The notes below the pieces were generated by a model that was not told where the DNA came from, ran no database searches, and worked only from the letters and a program-made list of their open reading frames with translations. This document shows positions 16,551-23,480 of a stretch of 34,255 nucleotides of DNA, one piece after another (position 1 is the first letter of the stretch; every line of letters starts with the position of its first letter). This DNA is from Pelotomaculum propionicicum (GTDB lineage: Bacteria; Bacillota; Desulfotomaculia; Desulfotomaculales; Pelotomaculaceae), in assembly GCF_004369225.1 (NCBI RefSeq), contig NZ_QFFZ01000039.1, forward strand, positions 1 through 34,255. The letters are read 5' to 3'. A program made the position numbers and the translations under genes.

Positions 16551-17975
16551 ATGATCAAGCGGAAGAAGAGCATGCTGTTTCAAATAACACTCCTGGTTTT
16601 GGATCTTGTGTTGATTAATCTGGGCTATTTACTGGCCTTTTTAATTAAATTCGGATGGAATATTCCCGCAATCAACTTTGCGGCCTATCTTTCCACCTGG
16701 CCCTGGCTTACTTTGGCCGCCCTGTCGCTTTTTTATTTTTATGGATTATACGGCAGTTACCGGTGGCGGTGGGCGGAAGTTTTTGCGTCGCTGATTTGTG
16801 TTTTGTTTTTCCAGGCACTGGCGGCCATGGCCTTGTCCTTCCTTTTTCGCGGCTTCTCTTTTCCACGTTCCGTGCTGTTAACCGCGCCTTTTATGCAACT
16901 GGCTTTGTTGGCCCTCTGGAGAAGGGTGGCATGGTTGCTTGAGAAGGGTATGCAGGAGACGAGGAAAGTGATCGTGGTTGGACAACCACTGGAGGCGGTG
17001 GTTCTGGCTGAAAAGCTGGAATCAGCCACAGGCGGAAGCATAAAAGTAGCCGGGTTTGTGGTTGACGCCTCTTCCGACAGGGGCGTTCAGGAATTGGAGC
17101 GTCTGGAAAGGGAGGAGCTTCCTGGTAATCCCCTTTGCGGTATTTTGGGCCGCTGGCCGGTGCTGGGGGACATGACGAATTTTTGCGATTGCCTTGACGA
17201 TGTGAGACCTGACCAGGTTTTCGCCTGTTCAACTCTTTCCCAGGAGGACAAGGCCGGGGTGGTTTACGCCTGTGTGTCCAGGGACAGAAAGGTGTCTCTG
17301 GTGCCTGATTTGTACGAGATTATGTTGGCCCAGGCTAGACTGGAGCAGGTGGATGACGTGCCGGTATTCACGGTGGGTTGTCTGGCCATACCCGAGGAAG
17401 CTCAGTTTATAAAAAGAGCCACCGACATACTGCTTTCCCTGGCAGCCCTGGCGGTTGCCGCTCCCTTGTATCTTCTGGCGGCCTTCGCCATAAAACTGGA
17501 CTCGCCGGGACCGGTTTTATACCGCCAAAAACGCCTGACCCTGCAGGGGAAGCCTTTTTACCTGTACAAATTCCGGACCATGGTGGTGAATGCCGAACAG
17601 GAGACCGGGCCGGTGCTGGCCTCGGAAAACGACCCCCGGGTAACCAGGGTGGGACGCTTTTTGCGGGCGGCCCGGATCGACGAGATCCCCCAGTTGTTGA
17701 ACGTTTTGAAGGGCGACATGAGCATCGTGGGGCCGCGTCCGGAAAGACCTTTTTTCGTTAACGAGTTGATCAAGGAGAAGCCGGAGTATATCTACCGGAT
17801 GAATGTCAAGTCCGGCATCACCGGCCTGGCCCAGATTGCCGGCCGTTACAGCACCAGCCCGGAGAACAAGCTGAAATATGACTTGCTTTACACAAAGTCG
17901 TACTCCCCGGCCAAGGATCTGGCTATTTTACTGCAGACCGTAAAGGTTATTTTAATGAAAGACAGGGCCTCCTAA
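16551..17975 (+). CDS. Polyprenyl-phosphate sugar-1-phosphate transferase (exopolysaccharide initiation)
   Basis: This is a 474-residue membrane protein. ATG 16551 has gggga at good spacing; an ATG at 16476 adds 25 residues without a ribosome site. Several N-terminal membrane helices are followed by a Rossmann-like CoA_binding_3 domain (about 120-260). The C-terminal bacterial sugar transferase domain starts near Arg289 (RATDILLSL). It includes LYRQKRLTLQGKPFYLYKFRTM, RVGRFLRAARIDEIPQLLNV and MSIVGPRPERP. This family transfers a hexose-1-phosphate from a UDP-sugar to undecaprenyl phosphate, the first membrane step of polymer assembly. It lies 99 bases after the GT4 gene, probably in the same operon. 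Confidence 0.93.
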   Translation: MIKRKKSMLFQITLLVLDLVLINLGYLLAFLIKFGWNIPAINFAAYLSTWPWLTLAALSLFYFYGLYGSYRWRWAEVFASLICVLFFQALAAMALSFLFRGFSFPRSVLLTAPFMQLALLALWRRVAWLLEKGMQETRKVIVVGQPLEAVVLAEKLESATGGSIKVAGFVVDASSDRGVQELERLEREELPGNPLCGILGRWPVLGDMTNFCDCLDDVRPDQVFACSTLSQEDKAGVVYACVSRDRKVSLVPDLYEIMLAQARLEQVDDVPVFTVGCLAIPEEAQFIKRATDILLSLAALAVAAPLYLLAAFAIKLDSPGPVLYRQKRLTLQGKPFYLYKFRTMVVNAEQETGPVLASENDPRVTRVGRFLRAARIDEIPQLLNVLKGDMSIVGPRPERPFFVNELIKEKPEYIYRMNVKSGITGLAQIAGRYSTSPENKLKYDLLYTKSYSPAKDLAILLQTVKVILMKDRAS

Positions 17976-18179
17976 CCGCTCCTGGAGCCAGGCCCTTAAC
18001 TTGTCAACTTATGTTTTGAGCAGGTACCACCCTTGTTACATCTGTGGCAAGGGTTGATTTTTTTGAAGAAGACGTTTCATGAACAGTTCTTTTGCCAGAA
18101 AATTTACAAAAGGGTATGCCTTGTGTTTTGTCGAAAGAAAACAAATTTAGATATATTGTTTTATCCCGGGGGATAAGAA

Positions 18180-19376
18180 ATGCGGCAGCAGGCTGTGGGT
18201 GGAATTACTTTTTTAGTATCCCTGGCGCTCTTTTTTTTCATATCGAACTTTTTAGCAGGGTGGTATGTTTATCACCAGATGGGATATGACAGGTTTTTCC
18301 GGTTTGAGGACGGAGCGCATGTAAAGGGAGAAGTCCTTGATTTATATATGGAATATATTGCCGGTCAAAGGGGCTATAAAATTGCGGTGATTGGCGATTC
18401 AGTGGTGCAGGGTGCCGGCGTCCCCGCACGGGAGCAGACTATCACCGCCCACCTGCAGGATGAACTGCGCGGCAGTTACCTGCCCGGAGCGAAGGTGTTT
18501 AATTTAGGGCTGCCCGGCGGCCGCCCCGCCGACCTGCTCATGACCTTAAAAAAACTGCGCCAGTCCGGGGCGGTGCAGCTGGTTGTGGTTAATATCTCCT
18601 ATCCCTTCTTTTCAGACGAAATGTCCCAGACCCCGCTCCTTTATTTCAAAGTGTGGTCCCCCTATTTAACGGAATTAGAACTTAAAGAACTCAAGGTCCC
18701 TCCTGTAAAGCAGGCTGAGCCTAAGGCCACGGCAGGGCTGGAAGATGGCGGCGGCAGTATGGAGGCTGAAAACTTTTTGCAGTGGAAGATATCTTCCATC
18801 TGGTCCGTTTACCGGTTCAGGCAGGAGCTGAACAGGTTTATTTTCGGCGGCCCGCCTGCCCAAAAAATAAAGGAATTTTTCAACCCTGCCTCTAAAGATG
18901 AAACGCAGCTGAGCGAACAGCCCGAGGAGGCAGTCCTGGAAGAACCTCTCTCCGAGAAAGACAAACCGGAAAACAAGTACAACGTCTGGTACAGCTTCAC
19001 CTGGAGCGACCGTGATCTGGAGCACCTGGCTAAAGTCTTCAATGTCAATGACAGCAACATGAATTTTAAATACTACCGTGCATTGTGCCGGTACCTGAAA
19101 GAAAATGAAATTCCGGCTGTAATCTTCATGAGCCCGGTCAACCTTGACCTGCTGAAGAAGTACCAACTGCTTGACGAGAATTCTTACCTGGAGAATACCA
19201 ACCTGATCAGCCAGGTGGCGCGGCAAAACGGTATAGTATTTTTAGACTACCAGGAAGCGGTTGGAACGGACCTGTTTCATGATTCCATGCATATGCTTGA
19301 CGGCGGCAACGAGGCCACCGCCAAACTGCTCGGCCGGGACCTGCAGCCTGTTATTCGGGGAGCTTTGAACCGATGA
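18180..19376 (+). CDS. Membrane-anchored SGNH hydrolase-like O-acyltransferase partner (DltD-like)
   Basis: This is a 398-residue protein with ggggga just upstream. One N-terminal membrane helix (about 8-28) is followed by an extracytoplasmic SGNH domain. The nucleophile is Ser74 in VIGDSVVQGAG, a block with Gly follows (NLGLPGGRP), then VVVNISYPF, and the C-terminal catalytic pair is D368-x-x-H371 (FHDSMH). Length and topology match DltD rather than a free GDSL esterase. It overlaps the MBOAT gene by 4 bases (ATGA), so the pair is translationally coupled. The predicted role is to transfer an acyl group onto the exported polymer. About 204 bases separate it from the sugar transferase; that gap shows no convincing gene. 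Confidence 0.85.
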   Translation: MRQQAVGGITFLVSLALFFFISNFLAGWYVYHQMGYDRFFRFEDGAHVKGEVLDLYMEYIAGQRGYKIAVIGDSVVQGAGVPAREQTITAHLQDELRGSYLPGAKVFNLGLPGGRPADLLMTLKKLRQSGAVQLVVVNISYPFFSDEMSQTPLLYFKVWSPYLTELELKELKVPPVKQAEPKATAGLEDGGGSMEAENFLQWKISSIWSVYRFRQELNRFIFGGPPAQKIKEFFNPASKDETQLSEQPEEAVLEEPLSEKDKPENKYNVWYSFTWSDRDLEHLAKVFNVNDSNMNFKYYRALCRYLKENEIPAVIFMSPVNLDLLKKYQLLDENSYLENTNLISQVARQNGIVFLDYQEAVGTDLFHDSMHMLDGGNEATAKLLGRDLQPVIRGALNR

Positions 19377-20602
19377 TTTTTAACACCTGGGTGTATGGAG
19401 CGTTTCTTGCATCTTTTACGATACTATACTGGACCGTTGTTCCGGCCAAAGGACGCGGCATAGCCCTGCTTGTGGCCGGCCTGGTTTTTTACACCTATTA
19501 TTACCCGGCGCACACCGCGCTTATCGGCGGGCTGATCCTGGCTACCTATGGTCTTGGGGCCGCGCTGAGCAGGTTGAAGGCCGGGGAACCGCTGCCCCTG
19601 TTGCAGAACCGGGTAAGCTTACGCGCTGTTTTAGTTGCAGCCTTGTTTATCTGCCTGGGAGTGCTGGCGTATTACAAGTATCTGAAACTCTTTGTGGCGA
19701 CTTATAATGATCTTGCCGCGACGTTTAACAGCGGCCAGGCTTTGCTTACGCCGGAGATTGTGGTACCGCTGGGCCTCTCCTTTTTCATTTTTGAATTTGT
19801 GCACTACCTGGCGGAAACTTACAAGGGGACCCTGCCCAAAGCGAGCTTAGTTGAATACGCGGCCTTCGGGCTTTTTTTCCCCACCCTGGTCGCCGGGCCG
19901 ATTAAAAGGTTTAAACCCTTTTGGGAACAGCTGCGTGACCCCGCGGCCTTCAGGATTGAATTCGTGAGTGAAGGTCTTTACCGCATCCTGACCGGGCTTG
20001 GGAAAAAGGTAATTATAGCCGATAATATGGCTCTTTTCACCGGCCCTCTGACAAGTCCCTCAAATGCCGGCGGCGCAGACCTGTGGGTGGCGGTTTATGC
20101 CTTTGCGATCAAGATCTTTTTTGATTTCGCCGGTTACTCGGATATAGCCATCGGCAGCGCCAGGCTTTTAGGCATTGCCGTGCCTGAAAACTTCAACCGG
20201 CCCTACCTGTCCCCGAATATTGCCGCCTTCTGGAACCGCTGGCATATGTCACTGAGCAGCTGGATCAAGGACTACCTTTACATCCCGCTGGGCGGCAACA
20301 GGGGGACGCTGCTTTTTACCCTGAAAAACCTAATGATCGCCATGGCCCTGTGCGGTCTCTGGCACGGCGCGGCCTGGAACTTTGTGGTCTGGGGTGTTTA
20401 CCACGGGGCGGGATTGTGTTTTTACAGGGTATACAGGAAAAAGGCGGCCAAACTGATCAGTTATATAGAAAAAATACCGGCGCCATTGACAAAAACACTG
20501 TCTGTTTTGGCAACGTTCCATTATGTCTGTCTGGGCTGGGTCTTTTTCGCCACGGACGCGGGCAAGTCTTTTCAAGTTATAGGCAAGCTTTTTAGCTTTT
20601 AG
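19373..20602 (+). CDS. MBOAT family membrane O-acyltransferase (DltB/AlgI-like)
   Basis: This is a 409-residue polytopic membrane protein. Conserved blocks include FFPTLVAGPIKRF, the DFAGYSDIAIGSARLLG region, NRPYLSPNIAAFWNRWHMSL and the active-site His331 in LCGLWHGAAWNFVVWG. MBOAT proteins move an acyl group across the membrane to an extracellular acceptor, working with an SGNH partner. At 409 residues it has DltB length. It lacks the longer C-terminal extension of AlgI/PatB-type enzymes and ends soon after the LGWVFFATD block. The microprotein encoded 76 bases downstream may supply the missing C-terminal tyrosine motif. Confidence 0.92.
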   Translation: MIFNTWVYGAFLASFTILYWTVVPAKGRGIALLVAGLVFYTYYYPAHTALIGGLILATYGLGAALSRLKAGEPLPLLQNRVSLRAVLVAALFICLGVLAYYKYLKLFVATYNDLAATFNSGQALLTPEIVVPLGLSFFIFEFVHYLAETYKGTLPKASLVEYAAFGLFFPTLVAGPIKRFKPFWEQLRDPAAFRIEFVSEGLYRILTGLGKKVIIADNMALFTGPLTSPSNAGGADLWVAVYAFAIKIFFDFAGYSDIAIGSARLLGIAVPENFNRPYLSPNIAAFWNRWHMSLSSWIKDYLYIPLGGNRGTLLFTLKNLMIAMALCGLWHGAAWNFVVWGVYHGAGLCFYRVYRKKAAKLISYIEKIPAPLTKTLSVLATFHYVCLGWVFFATDAGKSFQVIGKLFSF

Positions 20603-20625
20603 CCACGTTATATCTTTCATTCCCG

Positions 20626-20660
20626 CGTCTCACGTCTCACGGCCCATATCCCATATCCCA
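20626..20660. repeat. Short direct repeats in the MBOAT-microprotein gap
   Basis: Two units of cgtctca (20626-20639) are followed by cccatat twice plus a partial third (20643-20659). The stretch is non-coding and looks like slipped-strand simple repeats. Confidence 0.6.
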
Positions 20661-20678
20661 AGTTTAGAAAGAGTGGTG

Positions 20679-20801
20679 TTGAAAGTGACCAGGACAGTTT
20701 TAATTAATATCTTTAAGGCACTTTTTTTAATCACTGTGCTTATTTTAACGGTGCTGTTCAGCACCGGCCAGGAGTCTAGGTTTATTTACACAGATTTTTA
20801 A
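20679..20801 (+). CDS. DltX-like membrane microprotein with C-terminal FxYxxF motif
   Basis: This is a 40-residue reading frame. TTG 20679 is the chosen start with gaaagag upstream; GTG 20676 or GTG 20685 are alternatives. It has one hydrophobic helix (VLINIFKALFLITVLILTVL, about residues 7-26), a short polar linker and the final residues SRFIYTDF, ending at the stop. The last six match F-x-Y-x-x-F, the C-terminal motif of DltX, in which the tyrosine is thought to relay the acyl group between DltB and DltD. Position just after an SGNH/MBOAT pair is the expected one. I infer it is the third subunit of the acylation machine. It would be missed by most length filters. Confidence 0.72.
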   Translation: MKVTRTVLINIFKALFLITVLILTVLFSTGQESRFIYTDF

Positions 20802-20891
20802 TGAGACGCCCCTAAGAAACAATAGGCATATTTATTGCCAATTGCCCTGTTAAACCCCTGCCAAGCCATATATTTTTATGTCAGACAAAGC

Positions 20892-20920
20892 TTGACAACA
20901 GATTTGGGAAAACATATACT
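20892..20920 (+). promoter_or_regulatory. Strong sigma-A promoter of the marR efflux operon
   Basis: A perfect ttgaca (20892-20897), a 17-base spacer and tatact (20915-20920). This is the best canonical promoter in the window, 50 bases before the MarR start. Confidence 0.85.
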
Positions 20921-20924
20921 TTAT

Positions 20925-20943
20925 CCAGTTAAGCATTTACTGG
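20925..20943. promoter_or_regulatory. Candidate MarR operator
   Basis: The imperfect palindrome ccagttaagcatttactgg lies 5 bases after the -10 element, at about the transcription start. Seven of nine base pairs match. The half-site ccagtt recurs inverted at 21437-21442 and in 21553-21564. Position and symmetry suit autorepression by the MarR protein. Confidence 0.5.
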
Positions 20944-20969
20944 TTTAAGAATACTTCTGGAGGCGTATT

Positions 20970-21422
20970 ATGACTGACACAGACAGACAAAAATACTTTT
21001 TTCGCTTCGGGGAGATAATTATGGAAATAGCCCGGAAACTGCATGTTGAACTGGACGAACAAAATGTTCCGGGCATTACCGGCAGTCAGTTTTTTGTTTT
21101 GCGGCAGATCTGCAGCAGGGGCCGGCTGACAGTATCTGAGGTGGCGGAAAAATTGGGTGTTTCTCTCAGCGCGATAACCGCTCTGGTGGACAGGCTGGTA
21201 AAATCAGGCCTGGTGGTCAGGAGCCGTGACGAGAAGGACCGCCGGCTGGTCTGGCTGGAGGCGACCGATAAAGGCAGGGAAACCATGAAAAGCTGCATGG
21301 TAGGCAGGAAGAAGGTGGCTGAGAAATATTTCAGTCAATTGCCTGAAGAAGACATACAAAAATTAATTGACATATACGAAAAAATTCTATCAATGATTAA
21401 ATCAGAAGAAAAAAGAGGATGA
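20970..21422 (+). CDS. MarR family transcriptional regulator
   Basis: This is a 150-residue winged-helix protein with ggagg upstream. Helices at both ends form the dimer interface. The central part has LTVSEVAEKLGVSLSAITA (helix-turn-helix) and the wing VVRSRDEKDRRLVWLEAT, whose DxRR-type pattern is diagnostic of the family. It probably represses its own promoter and the efflux genes that start about 170 bases downstream, releasing on binding of a toxic small ligand. Confidence 0.93.
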   Translation: MTDTDRQKYFFRFGEIIMEIARKLHVELDEQNVPGITGSQFFVLRQICSRGRLTVSEVAEKLGVSLSAITALVDRLVKSGLVVRSRDEKDRRLVWLEATDKGRETMKSCMVGRKKVAEKYFSQLPEEDIQKLIDIYEKILSMIKSEEKRG

Positions 21423-21552
21423 ATGTTTTTCTGAATAACTGGATTTATACATACTCTTGTGCGAATAAATTCACACCATTACATAAGGGTTTATTTTTTT
21501 ATATGGGTGATAGGCCCTTACGCTAAGAAACAAATGATTTTTTTGTAAGCAA

Positions 21553-21564
21553 CCGGTTAACTGG
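21553..21564. promoter_or_regulatory. Second candidate MarR site before the efflux genes
   Basis: ccggttaactgg is a near-perfect palindrome sharing the ccrgttaa half-site with 20925-20943. It lies about 31 bases before the adaptor start. No strong promoter hexamers are obvious in 21423-21594, so the efflux genes may also be read from the marR promoter. Confidence 0.4.
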
Positions 21565-21594
21565 CTGCGGGTGAAGAAGGGGGAAGCATATAGC

Positions 21595-22800
21595 TTGAGG
21601 AAATGTCTCATTCCGGTGGCGGCAATCATTCTTTTAATTTCAATCTTTTTGACGGCGGGATGCGGTTACAAGGCCCGCAAGGCAAAAGAAGGCGAAATAG
21701 TTATTAGCGCCGCTACAGCCCAGAGCGGTAAACTCTCCGGCGGCACGGTGGTCAGCGGCAAACTGGAAGCGCTCAGATCGGCCAATTTATTACCGAAAAC
21801 AAGCGGCAAAGTCGGCAGCATTCCTGTGGACATCGGCTCCGAGGCGGCTGAAGGCGACCTGCTGCTCAGCCTTGACGCGCCTGACCTGGCGGCTTTGGTG
21901 GACTTGTACGCCGCACAGCTGGACAAAGCCAGAAATTCAGATTTGCCCGCCCAGAAAAACCAGGCGGAATATAACCTCGCTAATGCCGAGGCGACATTCA
22001 GAACAGCCGAGGCGGATTTCCAGCGCAACAAGCAGTTGATAGAATCAAATACTATTTCCAGGCAGCAGTTTGAGCAGTCTGAAAAAGCCTACCTGCAGGC
22101 CAAGGCGTCTTACGGATCCGCCCAAAACGCCCTGGACATACTGGTAGGCGCCACCATTCCGGAAACCATCCGGCAGTATGAGGCCCAGCTTAATAAAGCA
22201 CAGGCTGATTACGCCAATACCATGGTCAGAGCTCCTTTCAGCGGTGTGGTCACCGCCAGGAATGTGAACCCGGGTGAGTATATAAATATAAATGTAATGA
22301 CCAGTTCCAATCAGGCCGCCATCACGCTGGTGAACCTGGACACAGTGCTGGTACAGGCGAGTGTCGGTGAAGACCAGGTCAATAAAATAAGTGTCGGCCA
22401 GGAGATAAAAGTAAAAGTCGGCTCAGTCCAAAATGAGCCTTTCACGGGAACTGTCACCAACATAGCTCTGGCCGCAAACCCCGCCAGCAAGGCCTACCCG
22501 GTGAAAATACAGATACAGAACCCCCGGCATATACTAAAGCCGGGAATGTTCGCCGAGGTGTTTTTGCATACCAACGACGAAGAAGGTATTATCATCCCCA
22601 GAGAAGCCCTGCTCAAAGACGGAGATAAAGACTATGTTTATGTGATTGAAAACGGCAGGGCGGCCAGACGCGAGGTGATTGCCGGCCATTCGGACGGCAA
22701 AAGCGTGATTATCAGGTCAGGCCTCAAAGACGGGGAGGCAGTCGCGACATCCGGCACTGATACTTTAGTAGACGGTATGAACGTCAGCGTGCAGAATTAG
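21595..22800 (+). CDS. HlyD/RND-type efflux adaptor lipoprotein
   Basis: This is a 401-residue protein. TTG 21595 is chosen because agaaggggga lies about 10 bases upstream; GTG 21571 has no ribosome site. The N-terminus is a lipoprotein signal with lipobox LTAGC (Cys23). It has a lipoyl half-motif, then a helical hairpin rich in Ala/Gln (about 105-195), the second lipoyl half (VRAPFSGVVTARNVNPGEYI), a beta-barrel and a membrane-proximal domain (IIIPREALL). Adaptors of this class link a membrane pump to the outside. It is the first of three efflux genes after marR. Confidence 0.88.
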   Translation: MRKCLIPVAAIILLISIFLTAGCGYKARKAKEGEIVISAATAQSGKLSGGTVVSGKLEALRSANLLPKTSGKVGSIPVDIGSEAAEGDLLLSLDAPDLAALVDLYAAQLDKARNSDLPAQKNQAEYNLANAEATFRTAEADFQRNKQLIESNTISRQQFEQSEKAYLQAKASYGSAQNALDILVGATIPETIRQYEAQLNKAQADYANTMVRAPFSGVVTARNVNPGEYININVMTSSNQAAITLVNLDTVLVQASVGEDQVNKISVGQEIKVKVGSVQNEPFTGTVTNIALAANPASKAYPVKIQIQNPRHILKPGMFAEVFLHTNDEEGIIIPREALLKDGDKDYVYVIENGRAARREVIAGHSDGKSVIIRSGLKDGEAVATSGTDTLVDGMNVSVQN

Positions 22801-22812
22801 GAGAGATGGAGC

Positions 22813-23469
22813 ATGAAAAAGAAAGCGATTCTCTACGTGGTGCTGGCCGCCATGATTTTTTCCCTGTCGGGCGTAACCTTGTATTACTGGTACAAGAACA
22901 GCCATTATGTGGACACTGAGGATGCCAGGGTAGACGGCACCATTGTTAAAATCAGCCCCCAGATCCCGGGCAGGATCTCGGAAATATATGTGGCCGAAGG
23001 GGACTATGTCAAAGAAGGGGCGATTATTGCGCGCCAGGTGGACTACCAGCTGACCGGCGGGCTTAACCTGGATCTGGCGGTGGTCAAGTCACCGATATCC
23101 GGCACGGTGATTAAGAAAATCGGCAATGTCGGTGAAATAGGCACACCGGGGTCGCCGGTGGTCATGGTGGCTGACCTTAAAAGCCTCTATATAACGGCTA
23201 ACATTGAAGAAACAGAGCTCTATAAGGTTAAACCCGGCCAGAACGTGGACTTCACCATTGACAGCATTCCCGGGGTGGACTTCAGCGGGCAGGTTATTTC
23301 TATCGGTGAAGCCACTGTCTCCACGTTTTCTCTCCTGCCCTCGCAGAATACCAGCGGGAACTTCACCAAGGTGGTCCAGCGGGTTCCGGTTAAAATCGGG
23401 ATCAAGAGCTACCAGGGCCAACGCCTTCTGCCGGGCATGAATGCTGTTGTACGTATATATATTAAATAG
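22813..23469 (+). CDS. Short HlyD/EmrA-like adaptor lacking the helical hairpin
   Basis: This is a 218-residue protein with a good ribosome site (aggagag, 22800-22806). One N-terminal membrane helix is followed by VDTEDARVDGTIVKISPQIPG, as in EmrA. The two lipoyl halves are joined almost directly (ARQVDYQLTGG then VVKSPISGTVIKKIG), so the usual coiled-coil hairpin that reaches an outer-membrane channel is absent. A beta-barrel domain follows. It lies 12 bases after the first adaptor and 11 bases before the transporter, a tight operon. Confidence 0.87.
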   Translation: MKKKAILYVVLAAMIFSLSGVTLYYWYKNSHYVDTEDARVDGTIVKISPQIPGRISEIYVAEGDYVKEGAIIARQVDYQLTGGLNLDLAVVKSPISGTVIKKIGNVGEIGTPGSPVVMVADLKSLYITANIEETELYKVKPGQNVDFTIDSIPGVDFSGQVISIGEATVSTFSLLPSQNTSGNFTKVVQRVPVKIGIKSYQGQRLLPGMNAVVRIYIK

Positions 23470-23480
23470 GGGGAGCGGCT

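Noticed and set aside
17965-17995. gggcct/aggccc hairpin around the sugar transferase stop as a terminator
   Set aside because: Only 6 pairs with a long loop and no T run; not strong enough to list as a feature.
20820-20844. caataggca/tgccaattg inverted repeat after the microprotein
   Set aside because: 8 of 9 pairs match but there is no T tract and no relation to the MarR half-site; role unclear.
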